Positions 38,259-47,379 of a DNA stretch of 64,000 nt are shown one piece after another. The notes under the pieces are model-generated. The model had not been told where the DNA came from and made no database searches. It was given only the letters and a program-made list of their open reading frames with translations. The stretch covers positions 60,899 to 124,898 of the IMG/VR virus record IMGVR_UViG_3300027985_000891; one strand, given 5' to 3'. Every line of letters starts with the position of its first letter. Position 1 is the stretch's first letter. This DNA comes from a virus. The position numbers and the translations under genes were made by a program.

Positions 38259-38548
38259 CGTTAGAAGATATCAAACAAATCAAAAAGGAGATGGACGATG
38301 TCCGTCAACAAGTTTGGGAGACTAAAGTCAAACCAAGCATGATCAAGCGTATGAAGACGCTTAGAATTACTAAAATAGAGTATCGAATGGGCGTTCCTTT
38401 CTTTACTTTACAAGATGGTAACACGTATGCAGACGATGACTTTATTGCAATGACAGCACCGAAAAAAGAATTTTATGACATCTACATTGATCCCTGGCAT
38501 GAATACGGATACCCGATCGACTATGATGTCGATCTTACAGAAAAATAA
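38255..38548 (+). CDS. Protein 97 aa, unknown
   Basis: Charged helix (EMDDVRQQVWETKVKPSMIK), then TKIEYRMGVPFFTLQDGN and an acidic end. Coupled to the LuxR-type gene by a 23-base overlap. Confidence 0.6.
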   Translation: MTLEDIKQIKKEMDDVRQQVWETKVKPSMIKRMKTLRITKIEYRMGVPFFTLQDGNTYADDDFIAMTAPKKEFYDIYIDPWHEYGYPIDYDVDLTEK

Positions 38549-38768
38549 CTTATCTCTCTTAGATATATCGATACTCTATAATATGGCGATGGGATATACA
38601 ACAGAGCAGATAGCTTCGATGTTACATTTATCTCCTGATGCTATTAAAAGTCGTAGAAAAATTTTGATGCGTCGTTTTCATGCGATTAATGCTCCTAATC
38701 TGATTTACAAAACTAGAGTACTTATTCTTGCTTATGAAATCTACCTCTTTAACCCTCCATCTAAATAG
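38526..38768 (+). CDS. LuxR/GerE-type HTH protein, 80 aa
   Basis: The GerE helix-turn-helix is clear: LSLLDISILYNMAMGYTTEQ then IASMLHLSPDAIKSRRKILM. Only the DNA-binding domain is present. Start ATG 38526 (or 38523) is preferred over 38475, which lies inside the neighbour. Likely a stand-alone transcription regulator. Confidence 0.8.
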   Translation: MSILQKNNLSLLDISILYNMAMGYTTEQIASMLHLSPDAIKSRRKILMRRFHAINAPNLIYKTRVLILAYEIYLFNPPSK

Positions 38769-38796
38769 ATCCTACTATTATGGATATTTTACCATT

Positions 38797-38943
38797 ATGT
38801 GGCAAATACTAACTAAATCTAAAGGTGTTCATAGTAAACCTACTACAAATACTCATCGACTATTAAATTTACTTGTAAATATTGAGGCTTATGGTTTAAC
38901 AAGAGGCATGTCTTTTATTCTTAACAAATCATATAAACACTAA
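38797..38943 (+). CDS. Small basic protein, 48 aa
   Basis: MWQILTKSKGVHSKPTTNTH, then LLNLLVNIEAYGLTRGMSF. Start 38797 is a choice among several ATGs. Confidence 0.45.
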   Translation: MWQILTKSKGVHSKPTTNTHRLLNLLVNIEAYGLTRGMSFILNKSYKH

Positions 38944-38945
38944 AC

Positions 38946-39584
38946 ATGAAGAACTTTATTAGATGGTTTAAAAACCTACTTGCGCCGGTTCTCTATACCA
39001 AATGGAAAATCAGCAAAACGATTTGGCCACATGATCCCGGCTATGGAACTGTTCGTAAAAACAGGCTTACAGGTAAAGGTGTTATATTAGATACCGGTCT
39101 TACTCGTATGAATGCTGAAGGTACAATAAGATTACTGAATAGACATCCAACTATTACAACCAATCAGTTGGAGGATATAGTGAATAAAAGAATAGCACAG
39201 TACAAGAAAAATGGGTATCATCTTGGTACTGGTTTAGAATACTATTTATCCAAAGCTCTTGAGCTGGATAACTTTGAACAAATGGCAGATATTACTCAAA
39301 TGACTCATATGCAACTTAGAGAGATCTTTGGTGATCCTCATTATAATCATGTACAAAAAGAAAGTCGTATACGATGGTATTTATGGTTTGTATACTATCA
39401 GAAAGCAGAATATATTATATGCTCTAGTAAGAAACGTACTGCTTTTTATATTTATGATAAACATAAGATTCATCCTCCACATGCTAAAGACTTCGTTAAA
39501 GAGTTACATTCATTATTAACAGTGATGAAAAAGCATTATGAGTTGTATGAAGACCCCAGGGGAAGGCTCCCCCGTAACTTCTAA
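38946..39584 (+). CDS. Protein 212 aa, unknown
   Basis: Basic, Trp/Tyr-rich protein (IRWFKNLLAPVLYTKWKISK at the start; VQKESRIRWYLWFVYYQKAE near residue 140). The end, YEDPRGRLPRNF, is encoded by a variant of the dispersed motif. Could be membrane-peripheral. No family. Confidence 0.65.
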   Translation: MKNFIRWFKNLLAPVLYTKWKISKTIWPHDPGYGTVRKNRLTGKGVILDTGLTRMNAEGTIRLLNRHPTITTNQLEDIVNKRIAQYKKNGYHLGTGLEYYLSKALELDNFEQMADITQMTHMQLREIFGDPHYNHVQKESRIRWYLWFVYYQKAEYIICSSKKRTAFYIYDKHKIHPPHAKDFVKELHSLLTVMKKHYELYEDPRGRLPRNF

Positions 39585-39591
39585 AAAAAGA

Positions 39592-39618
39592 AGAGGGTCT
39601 GGAAGCTTTAGACCCTCT
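39592..39618. terminator. Bidirectional terminator between convergent genes
   Basis: AGAGGGTCT (39592-39600) pairs with AGACCCTCT (39610-39618), preceded by an A-run and followed by TTT, so it serves both strands. Confidence 0.85.
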
Positions 39619-39656
39619 CTTTAGGCAAATTCCGTAGTATATGGAAAGAGTATTAG

Positions 39657-40331
39657 TTAAAGTTGACCAACTGCAATTACTCCAATTCGGAGTACGCCGT
39701 CAAAGTCTTTCTTAAATGGTTGTAAATATTCAGCCAATACTCCCAATCCCTTGCTGATAGGTACAATAGCTGTAAGCTCTAAAGCTGCAGTATTCTCTGT
39801 ATCAGCATCATGTATAAGCATTGCAGGAGCTACTGAAATAGTCGTTGGAAGTGAAGTTGCATCTTTAAATAGATGGACTTCTACTCCAGCTGACAATTTA
39901 AACTGAGTTTGTAGATCCAAAGAATCACTACCAGGTATAACTTTATATCCGGCACCACCATGGACAATTATCCTGCTTTTCTCCCCGGAAGAGGCGATAT
40001 AGTAAGGATAAATACCTCCGTTAACACCTGATTCATTGGAAAACAAGTCATTACTACCCAGTCCGATGGATCCGTAGATAGGAATAGCAAACCGGTCACT
40101 CTCTAAGAGCATGCCCGTAGCCTTACCTGCGAAAATAAAGTTATTTTCAAGACTACCATCCAAGTCCCGTACTGCAAAGCTTAGTTTAGCTCCTACCTGC
40201 CATGGATTGGCAGCACTAGGACCAAATGGCTCTGCATTGTTTAATGGTCGTATCGCTCGTATTTGAGTCGGTGACTGACCAAAAACCGTTAAACTAATTA
40301 TGCTCAGTAGAGCAATCAATAAGTGTTTCAT
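39657..40331 (-). CDS. Outer-membrane beta-barrel-like protein, 224 aa
   Basis: Signal peptide MKHLLIALLSIISLTVFGQS, then alternating beta strands with aromatic and Gly/Ser turns (WQVGAKLSFAVRD; VGAGYK-like HGGAGYKVIPG; FKLSAGVEVHLF; ISKGLGVLAEYLQPF), typical of outer-membrane barrels. In a phage this may change the host surface (superinfection exclusion) or act in lysis. Gene on the minus strand inside a plus-strand region, with its own promoter region shared with 40732. Confidence 0.65.
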   Translation of the reverse strand: MKHLLIALLSIISLTVFGQSPTQIRAIRPLNNAEPFGPSAANPWQVGAKLSFAVRDLDGSLENNFIFAGKATGMLLESDRFAIPIYGSIGLGSNDLFSNESGVNGGIYPYYIASSGEKSRIIVHGGAGYKVIPGSDSLDLQTQFKLSAGVEVHLFKDATSLPTTISVAPAMLIHDADTENTAALELTAIVPISKGLGVLAEYLQPFKKDFDGVLRIGVIAVGQL

Positions 40332-40342
40332 TAGCAATAATT

Positions 40343-40642
40343 TTAGTTGACTTCTTCAATCTCAACTGTATCATCAGAAGCTTCAGCCTCTACTTTTTCT
40401 ATAGATCTGATAACTCCTGGTGTATGTACTGTAATCGCTTTCTCCTTGCTATCGGCTTCTATTAAGTCAGTTAATGCTTTTATCTGACCATATATTTGTG
40501 CTTCCTCTTGTTCTTTTTGTCTTATAAATGACTGAATCTGAGCCATTTGCTGTCGATACTGATTGAGTTGATTTCTCACAAGTTGAAGTGTACCTTCATA
40601 CCCTTTAAGATGTGATTTTACTGTTTCTGATAATGATGACAT
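40343..40642 (-). CDS. Coiled-coil protein, 99 aa
   Basis: MSSLSETVKSHLKGYEGTLQ, then a long Gln/Glu-rich coiled coil (NQLNQYRQQMAQIQSFIRQK) and an acidic tail. Upstream of the barrel gene in the same direction. Confidence 0.65.
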   Translation of the reverse strand: MSSLSETVKSHLKGYEGTLQLVRNQLNQYRQQMAQIQSFIRQKEQEEAQIYGQIKALTDLIEADSKEKAITVHTPGVIRSIEKVEAEASDDTVEIEEVN

Positions 40643-40731
40643 GATATTGAAGATTTCTATAAAAAAGTGCAATGTAGTACTTTTATCTCTAAACTTTTTA
40701 TAGTTAGATTATTAACCTTTAAACATAAAAC

Positions 40732-41244
40732 ATGAAGCTAAAAGATATTCAAGTAGGCGATCAATTTATGGTAGCTACTCCTTTTATGGAAAAGAAAGTA
40801 CATTTAGTATGTATATCTATTAATGAATGCCCGAAGTATCCATTCACTTCAGACGAAGATGATCCTAAACATCGACGAAGATCTTTAGGTCAAGGAGAAG
40901 GACAAGTACAATTTGTAAGTGCTGAATCAGAAGGATGTACTGGTAACGAAACAATACCTGATCTCATGTTTGCAGAAGTAGAACCCAATATGGGACTTAC
41001 ATTAAGTATTCGAGAGGAAGAACAACTGAAGTCTTATGGCTTTGAACAAATAAGCGAAGATGATGAACATTTTGATCAAGATACTAAGGAACAGGCTATT
41101 CAGTACTTTGAAACTATGAAGAACTTCTTTCAAGACAAGCAAGAAGACATATTTGAAGATGCTGAAGTGCAAGATCTCATTGAACAAATAAAAGCTACTC
41201 AAGGACCCGGTGACTCTTTTATGATTCTTGGTGATAAAATATAG
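40732..41244 (+). CDS. Acidic protein, 170 aa
   Basis: A beta-like N-terminal domain (MKLKDIQVGDQFMVATPFME; HLVCISINECPKYPF) and an acidic helical C-terminal half (FFQDKQEDIFEDAEVQD). Likely a protein-binding factor. TTAACCTTTAAAC precedes the start, as it does near 34965. Confidence 0.65.
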   Translation: MKLKDIQVGDQFMVATPFMEKKVHLVCISINECPKYPFTSDEDDPKHRRRSLGQGEGQVQFVSAESEGCTGNETIPDLMFAEVEPNMGLTLSIREEEQLKSYGFEQISEDDEHFDQDTKEQAIQYFETMKNFFQDKQEDIFEDAEVQDLIEQIKATQGPGDSFMILGDKI

Positions 41245-41257
41245 GGAGTTAGTAATG

Positions 41258-41293
41258 GCTACAGAGGGGGCAGTAATTGCCCTCTACTGTAGC
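41258..41293. terminator. Large inverted repeat, probable bidirectional terminator
   Basis: GCTACAG, AGGGGGCA, loop GTAAT, TGCCCTCT, a single A, CTGTAGC. It separates the convergent genes at 40732 and 41313, supporting the minus-strand gene, though no strong T-run is present. Confidence 0.65.
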
Positions 41294-41312
41294 ATATTTG
41301 GCAGAACATTTA

Positions 41313-41528
41313 CTATTGACTTGATGATGCTGGTGGTCCAGAGCTCGAAGGTGGTGGCGTACTACTCGATGCAGGTGCGCTACTCGAAGGAGGAGCACTG
41401 CTTGACGGCGCCATACTACTCGAAGGCTCAACAGGACTTACTACCAGGGGATAGATACAGTTCAGTGTATTCTGTATCTGACGAAGTTGGGCGAAAAGAT
41501 TATTCTTTTCTTGCTGTGTAAAACTCAT
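41313..41528 (-). CDS. Small protein with Ser/Pro-rich tail, 71 aa
   Basis: N-terminus MSFTQQEKNNLFAQLRQIQN, then PLVVSPVEPSSSMAPSSSAP and a low-complexity Ser-Pro-Ala tail. The tail resembles linker-type segments of virion or surface proteins and the pieces at 12572 and 17657. The bidirectional hairpin downstream supports transcription. The plus-strand frame across the same bases is its mirror. Confidence 0.6.
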   Translation of the reverse strand: MSFTQQEKNNLFAQLRQIQNTLNCIYPLVVSPVEPSSSMAPSSSAPPSSSAPASSSTPPPSSSGPPASSSQ

Positions 41529-41566
41529 AAACCTTTAGTTTAGACACTCCTGATGGAGGATATATG

Positions 41567-41598
41567 TTTGTAAATTTATATGCAAAAGTTTATCTTCG
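41567..41598 (+). promoter_or_regulatory. Promoter-like pair before the replication genes
   Basis: TTTG (41567-41570), 20 bases, TATCTTCG (41591-41598), close to the Bacteroidetes TTTG-TAnnTTTG pattern. A similar TATCTTCG lies before ATG 61930. Confidence 0.35.
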
Positions 41599-41650
41599 AG
41601 GCTAGTTACATATTATGGTAGGTAAAATGTATTAACCACTATAGCCAATT

Positions 41651-41977
41651 ATGAAGAAACACTATCGATGTCCTACAGAAACGGACTTCGGAGTGGGAAG
41701 CATTGCTGATATTTACGAAGACTTTAGAAACTTACAGAATTATCAGGGTAGAGCAAGACTAATATGTGAGCTTGACGCGAACACACCACAACATCAGAGG
41801 CAGTACATTAGAGCAGAGATAGGTAATCCTAAAAAGCAAGCCCCACATACGGTTATATGGACTTGGAAGCGCTGGAAAGTAGAGTTCATAGACGGTCCCA
41901 ATAAAGGTTTTATTACAGCCAGAAAAATAGCTTATTTTGTCGCAGTAAGTAATAATTATGACTCAGGAACAAACTAG
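41651..41977 (+). CDS. Protein 108 aa, unknown
   Basis: Polar, Tyr/Arg-rich (KKHYRCPTETDFGVGSIADI; VIWTWKRWKVEFIDG). Three bases before the polymerase gene, so probably a replication-operon leader gene. Confidence 0.55.
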   Translation: MKKHYRCPTETDFGVGSIADIYEDFRNLQNYQGRARLICELDANTPQHQRQYIRAEIGNPKKQAPHTVIWTWKRWKVEFIDGPNKGFITARKIAYFVAVSNNYDSGTN

Positions 41978-41980
41978 AGT

Positions 41981-43915
41981 ATGACCATAAATCTTTACGA
42001 CTTAGAGGTCTTAGGCAACCTTTTTGTCGGAGTTTTCAAAGAACCCAAGAATAAAGAATACTTTGTTTTTATCATCTGGAATGATGGTGTCAAGACTATA
42101 GATGATCGAAATTCTATGCGTAGTTATCTAAAAGATAAACTATTAGTAGGTTTCAATAACCTGTCATTTGATGCTCCTGTACTAGATTATGTACTATCAG
42201 ATGATCGTCCGGATGTATATCAAATAAAAAGATACGCCAATGAGTGTATCGACGCTAAGTGGCCTCTAAAACGAGAAGAGCAACTAAAAATACCCAACCT
42301 AGATCTACTTAAGATCCATCACTATGACAATAATGCTAGACGTACTAGCTTAAAACAACTGGAGTTTTTCTTTCAGTTGGCTAATATAAAAGAGCTACCA
42401 TTTGCTCACGATGCTATTATCAAGACAGAAGCTCAGGTTAAAAAAATAGTTAGTTATTGTAAATATGACTTGAAACCCACTGAGATATTCTTTGAGAAAT
42501 CCCGGGAACATATTTTACATCGACAAGATGTTACACGGATGTTTAATATGTCTGCAATGAATATGTCAGATTCATCCATTGGTGAAAATATGGTGTTATC
42601 TGTTTTGTCTAAAGAGCTTCAAATCCCCAGGGAGAAGCTTGACAAGATGCGTACTCAGTATGATGAGATTGAAATCAAAGACTTAATCTTTTCATACATA
42701 TGGTCCTCTCCCTGGGTCCTGGATGCTAAGGAAAATTATTTTAACCACTTACACTTAAAATCAACTGTTTCAGATAAAGGCAATAAAGTATTTGACATAA
42801 AAAGTCAACAAGACTTTACTCAGATACATTTCAATAATGGACTACAACTTACAATCACTTATGGTTTAGGTGGTATTCATGGATGTGTACCTAAAGGAGT
42901 ATATGAATCTGACCAGGACTATATTATTATGTCTTGTGATGTTGCAGGAGAGTATCCTAATGTCATAGCTGCTAATCAACTTTATATTCAACACTTTGGA
43001 CCACAGTTTACTCAGATCTATAAAGAACATATTGTAGATGAAAGAAAGAAATGGCCTAAGAGTACCCACAAAAGATTAAACAAGAGCTATAAGGATGCCG
43101 GTAACTGTGTATTTGGAAAAACCGGTAGTGAATATAGTGCACTGTATGATCCTAAAGTAATGTTGACAATTACGGTTAATGGACAGCTTATGAAAGCTCT
43201 TTTAGGCAATCTGCTTTCATTGATCCCGGACAGTAAACTACTAATGTTAAATACGGATGGTCTTGAGATTAGGATACCAAGAAAATACAAACATTGGTAT
43301 CACTTAATTTGTGCCAGATGGGAAAAATTAACTAACTTAGATCTGGAGCACGATGAGTACGAGAAGCTGGTTATTAATAATGTTAACAACTACATTGGCT
43401 TCTATACCAATGGAAAAGTAAAGCGAAAGGGTTTATTCTGTTTACGAGAGGATTTGATTGCTAATGAGCAGTATCACAAAAATCCATCTTCCTGTATTAT
43501 TCAAGAAGCTATTTTTAACTATTTCAAGGACGGTACACCAGTTGAAACGACAATTAAAAACTGTCAGTCACTGCATGATTTTGCTATTGGTGTTAAAAAG
43601 CAAAAAGGGTTTGATTTTGGTCTTCTGATTGCTGATCATAATCGAAGTGTATCCATCAAAAAGAATAGTGATAGATTACTTAGGTTTTATGTAGCAAAAC
43701 ATCAAGGTCTACCTGATGAAAAATATGAAACAGGAAGTCTAGTTAAATTTTGGCATGACAGTAGAATAACAAGCATCTTAAAAGATCATACTGTCAATAT
43801 TATTCAACGTATAGTAGGTAAAGATCTATCTCGATACAAAAACATAGATTATGACTACTATATTTATGAAGCATATAAAATCATTTCCGACATAGAAGGA
43901 ATGGAATTAGCATGA
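41981..43915 (+). CDS. DNA polymerase, family B, 644 aa
   Basis: Exonuclease motifs: Exo I DLEVLG at the N-terminus, Exo II GFNNLSFDAPVL near residue 57, Exo III YCKYDL near 158. Polymerase motifs: A as SCDVAGEYPNVI near 318, B as KSYKDAGNCVFGKTGS near 367, and C as MLNTDGLEI near 424, where the usual first Asp of YxDTD is Asn, the form I know from crAss-like polymerases. Short for the family (about 640), with no protein-priming insertions evident. Followed directly (ATGA) by a helicase gene. Confidence 0.93.
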   Translation: MTINLYDLEVLGNLFVGVFKEPKNKEYFVFIIWNDGVKTIDDRNSMRSYLKDKLLVGFNNLSFDAPVLDYVLSDDRPDVYQIKRYANECIDAKWPLKREEQLKIPNLDLLKIHHYDNNARRTSLKQLEFFFQLANIKELPFAHDAIIKTEAQVKKIVSYCKYDLKPTEIFFEKSREHILHRQDVTRMFNMSAMNMSDSSIGENMVLSVLSKELQIPREKLDKMRTQYDEIEIKDLIFSYIWSSPWVLDAKENYFNHLHLKSTVSDKGNKVFDIKSQQDFTQIHFNNGLQLTITYGLGGIHGCVPKGVYESDQDYIIMSCDVAGEYPNVIAANQLYIQHFGPQFTQIYKEHIVDERKKWPKSTHKRLNKSYKDAGNCVFGKTGSEYSALYDPKVMLTITVNGQLMKALLGNLLSLIPDSKLLMLNTDGLEIRIPRKYKHWYHLICARWEKLTNLDLEHDEYEKLVINNVNNYIGFYTNGKVKRKGLFCLREDLIANEQYHKNPSSCIIQEAIFNYFKDGTPVETTIKNCQSLHDFAIGVKKQKGFDFGLLIADHNRSVSIKKNSDRLLRFYVAKHQGLPDEKYETGSLVKFWHDSRITSILKDHTVNIIQRIVGKDLSRYKNIDYDYYIYEAYKIISDIEGMELA

Positions 43916-44994
43916 GTAAAGATCAGATACAATCAGAAGTAGTAGACGAGATTATTAAACATAATGGTCATGGAGGTCTACAAATAGCAACAGGAGTAGG
44001 TAAAACAAAGATAGTTATCGACTATATTAAGAAAGCAGAGATCAAAAGTGTGCTCTGGATGGTACCTACGATTAAATTACGAGACAAAACTATTCCTGCA
44101 GAGTTTAAGAAATGGGATGCAGAAGACATATTCAAAGACTATATCCAGACTATATGCTATAAGAGCATAAATAAACTACACGATGAAGAATATGACCTTA
44201 TCGTTATGGATGAGGGTCATAATATCACGCAGATCAGTTCAATGTTTTTCTTTAAAAATAAGTGGAATCGAATACTATTCCTAAGTGCCACTTTTCCCAG
44301 GTATGGTTTTAAGTATCGTTTCATGGAAAAACTTAAAATTAACTTGATTCGAACTATAACTGTAGATGATGCTGTAGAGGATAACCTGATATCCGCTTAT
44401 ACGATTTTTGTTATTAATACAAAGTTAGACACTCAAAAAGTAATGAGTGGTTACGGATTTCCAACAAGTGAACAATCTACATACGACTACTATACAAAGA
44501 AAATTGCAAGCTATCCATTTCAGGCGCCTCAGCAGCTATATTTACAAAGGATGCGTGCAATCTATGACTCGAAAAATAAAGTACGAGCAGCCAAAAAAGT
44601 TTTATCTACTATGGCGCCCAGTTTAAGAGTAATCATTTTTGCTTCAACTATTAAAGCTGCAGAAAGCTTATGTGAATACACTTATCATTCGAAAACAGAT
44701 GATCATCATTATGCTCTTTTTAACGAAAAGAAGATTAATAGATTAGCTGTAGTCGACGCAATTAATGAAGGTGATAACTTGGTTGATATTGATGTCGTAG
44801 TTATTGTACAGGCCAATAGCAATGACCGAAAATACATCCAAAGACAAGGGAGAGGTTTACGATGGCGATCAGATCACTTAGCTACTATTTACATTATCCA
44901 GGCAATTAATACTGTTGATGTTGATTGGGTAAATAAAAGCTTAAGTTCAATCTCCGCTGATAATATTTTTCACCTTAATGAAGATATTTTATGA
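43912..44994 (+). CDS. SF2 helicase, 360 aa
   Basis: ATP-dependent translocase: Walker A QIATGVGKTK near residue 25, DEGH box VMDEGHNI near 98, SAT in FLSATFPR near 125, motif IV-like RVIIFASTIKAAES near 240, and motif VI RQGRGLRWR near 310. Most like UvsW or SSL2-type helicases in phages. Coupled to the polymerase by ATGA and to the next gene by ATGA. Confidence 0.93.
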   Translation: MSKDQIQSEVVDEIIKHNGHGGLQIATGVGKTKIVIDYIKKAEIKSVLWMVPTIKLRDKTIPAEFKKWDAEDIFKDYIQTICYKSINKLHDEEYDLIVMDEGHNITQISSMFFFKNKWNRILFLSATFPRYGFKYRFMEKLKINLIRTITVDDAVEDNLISAYTIFVINTKLDTQKVMSGYGFPTSEQSTYDYYTKKIASYPFQAPQQLYLQRMRAIYDSKNKVRAAKKVLSTMAPSLRVIIFASTIKAAESLCEYTYHSKTDDHHYALFNEKKINRLAVVDAINEGDNLVDIDVVVIVQANSNDRKYIQRQGRGLRWRSDHLATIYIIQAINTVDVDWVNKSLSSISADNIFHLNEDIL

Positions 44995-45362
44995 GTTTCT
45001 TTAAAAAAAGATTAGAAGAAGTAGAAACACCTACTATTCATGAAGACTGTATTCCTCAGATCATTCCTAGTAGAATTGATCAAGAAACAGAAAGACAACT
45101 ATTTTATATGTTTTATCGAATCAAGGAGGCTAAAATGGATGATGCTCTAATCCATATTGAACCTTCACTTACCAAGTGGTGGGATGATTTATGGAAAAGA
45201 TATGATGATGCAGTACGTAGATCAAAATTACTTGATCGATTAAACGGAGTACTTGAAAACGAATTTACTTCACAGGAGCTTGAAGATTTGTCACAACTGG
45301 ATAAGTTTAAAATTAAAGCTCACGAAAAATCACCACATGATCTGGGTGAAACTCCATTTTAA
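44991..45362 (+). CDS. Protein 123 aa, unknown
   Basis: Charged, helical, Trp-containing (LTKWWDDLWKRYDDAVRRSK). ATGA-coupled to the helicase and to the next gene, so probably a replication accessory protein. Confidence 0.65.
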   Translation: MSFFKKRLEEVETPTIHEDCIPQIIPSRIDQETERQLFYMFYRIKEAKMDDALIHIEPSLTKWWDDLWKRYDDAVRRSKLLDRLNGVLENEFTSQELEDLSQLDKFKIKAHEKSPHDLGETPF

Positions 45363-45826
45363 TGTTAAGACGAGATATAGAGAAGTTGATCAGAATTATT
45401 GAACCTCAAGTTATTAGTATCTTGAAGGCTCATGGTCTGATAACAGATCCGAAAAAAAAGATGAAGTATGGAAGTGTCGTATTGACACAGAAAGGTAAAG
45501 CATTAATTGGTCTCAGTGATATCCCTATTACAGAACAATGGTTAACATCGTGGATGGAATTATGGCCTGTTGGTTTTAGAGGATCCCGGGCTACTATTCG
45601 TGATAAACTAAATCGATTTCTACAAGAACATGATTGTTCCCTGGATGAGATTATAGAATCAACAAACCGGTGGTTACAAGATAAGAATACTCCATATCAT
45701 GGAAGTGCTCATCATTTCTTCTACAAAATGGAAGGAATAGACTCGGAGATATCCCGGTGTGAGGAGTATTTGGATATTATTCGTAGTCCTGATAAGAAAT
45801 CAGATAGAAACTTCTTTGTAGAATGA
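45362..45826 (+). CDS. Protein 154 aa, unknown
   Basis: N-terminal helix MLRRDIEKLIRIIEPQVISI, then SLDEIIESTNRWL and a C-terminal segment rich in acidic residues. Sits between helicase genes, a possible helicase loader by position only. Confidence 0.6.
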   Translation: MLRRDIEKLIRIIEPQVISILKAHGLITDPKKKMKYGSVVLTQKGKALIGLSDIPITEQWLTSWMELWPVGFRGSRATIRDKLNRFLQEHDCSLDEIIESTNRWLQDKNTPYHGSAHHFFYKMEGIDSEISRCEEYLDIIRSPDKKSDRNFFVE

Positions 45827-46752
45827 AGCGTATTGATCAAGTATTTGACGAGGAGCTTCTTTATATAGAGGCTCGTATGAAAGGCCTGATCAAGTCCATG
45901 TTAACTCCATGGCCGACGATCAATAAGGCAGGAATTCAAGGTTGGGAGTGGGGTACTATTAACACCATAGCAGCAATGTCTGGTGTTGGTAAGACTGCAG
46001 CTGTCAATCAACTTGTTACTGAGACCCATGGCTGTAACCCGGGTGAACCCATCTCAATATTATTCTATACGATGGAAATGGCAGCTACTAAGCTGATAGC
46101 CCGAACTATTTCGCACGATATTAAGTGGACAGTACAGGATATCTACACTAATATGGATCAAGCGAAATTAGACTATATTAAAACTAATATTAAAGTAAAC
46201 CATGATCAAAAGGATATCTTTTACGAGGAGATACCTAAGACATCTTTTGCTACCAGGAACGAAATAGAAGCTTTTATTAAAGCACGCCCCAGGAGGAAGG
46301 TGTTAGTTATCTACGATCATGCATTACTCGTTAGAAGCGATAATCAAGATTCCGAAAGAGAACGACTGATCCAATTGATGAGTCACTTTAACGACCTCAA
46401 AAAGATCTATCCCAATAGTATGTACATACTTCTTGCCCAGTTAAACCGGGATTTAGAGGATATGAGCCGGATACTTAAACCTATGTTACAGTTTCCTAAG
46501 AAAGGAGACATATTTGGATCCGATGCATGCTTTCAGTTTAGTGATGTCGTTCTGGTTCTACATGATCCCTATAAGCTAAATATTGTACAATATGGGCCAA
46601 ATAAGTGGCCTACGAGAGGATTTGTGTTTGGACACTTACTTAAAGTAAGAGAAGGAATTCCCGATAAAGTGGTAATGTTTCATAACAAGCTGGAACATAA
46701 CCGGTTAGTAGAATTGACTCAGCAAGATTTAACAAACTTTGGTTTTAAATAA
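45823..46752 (+). CDS. DnaB-type replicative helicase, 309 aa
   Basis: RecA-fold motor domain without an N-terminal DnaB domain: Walker A AMSGVGKTAAVNQLV near residue 47, ILFYTMEMAATKLIARTI (H1a-type) near 78, Walker B VLVIYDHALLV near 160, then LLAQLNRDLEDMS near 208. Opens the fork ahead of the polymerase. Confidence 0.9.
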   Translation: MKRIDQVFDEELLYIEARMKGLIKSMLTPWPTINKAGIQGWEWGTINTIAAMSGVGKTAAVNQLVTETHGCNPGEPISILFYTMEMAATKLIARTISHDIKWTVQDIYTNMDQAKLDYIKTNIKVNHDQKDIFYEEIPKTSFATRNEIEAFIKARPRRKVLVIYDHALLVRSDNQDSERERLIQLMSHFNDLKKIYPNSMYILLAQLNRDLEDMSRILKPMLQFPKKGDIFGSDACFQFSDVVLVLHDPYKLNIVQYGPNKWPTRGFVFGHLLKVREGIPDKVVMFHNKLEHNRLVELTQQDLTNFGFK

Positions 46753-46758
46753 GCACAC

Positions 46759-47379
46759 ATGCAGCTTAATTCAACAGTAGGCTATCATATACCCAATGAT
46801 GAGGTTGCCAAAGAAATCATCGTACAGTCACTCAAGAAGGATGTTACCAACTATGGTATCTGTATTATGAATCAGAAAAAACTCAGGGTATATGAAAGCA
46901 TGGTAGAGAAAGCAGAAGATCTCTACTTTATTTCAGCGTACAAGTATAACGAAGAGAGAAGATATGATTTGTATCCCAATAAGCTTACCATTTGGAAGCT
47001 ACCTAAGCACATATTAATGAGCTGGGACAAGCATATGATTGAACGTCATCCAGAGAAGAAGATCATCATCTTTCCTCCAAATCTAGCTATTATGGTATGG
47101 CAATTAGGTCAGGGTATTATTCCTGAACCGGTTCAACCACAAAGTACTGTAGGTATCAATGACTTCGGACATGTTTATAAAGTTCCTCTTCCCACGGGAG
47201 ATGAAGAAAGCTTTACTATCCGGGACAAAGCATGTATGGCCTTAAAAGTACCCAGAAGTGAAAAGGAGTGGCTGAATACACTAATTATTGAGGCTAGACT
47301 CAATGAACGAAAAGATCATGAATATCTTATTAACACATTAGTAAAAGCATATTACGAATATGATAGAACTACCGAGTAG
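46759..47379 (+). CDS. Protein 206 aa, unknown
   Basis: Mixed alpha/beta. Begins QLNSTVGYHIPNDEVAKEII, central RYDLYPNKLTIWKLPKHIL, C-terminal helical LINTLVKAYYEYD. Overlaps the ATPase gene by 20 bases, suggesting a shared complex. Confidence 0.6.
   Translation: MQLNSTVGYHIPNDEVAKEIIVQSLKKDVTNYGICIMNQKKLRVYESMVEKAEDLYFISAYKYNEERRYDLYPNKLTIWKLPKHILMSWDKHMIERHPEKKIIIFPPNLAIMVWQLGQGIIPEPVQPQSTVGINDFGHVYKVPLPTGDEESFTIRDKACMALKVPRSEKEWLNTLIIEARLNERKDHEYLINTLVKAYYEYDRTTE

Noticed and set aside
41228-41521. Plus-strand frame of 97 codons over the hairpin
   Set aside because: It crosses the large inverted repeat and mirrors the Ser/Pro codons of the minus-strand gene.
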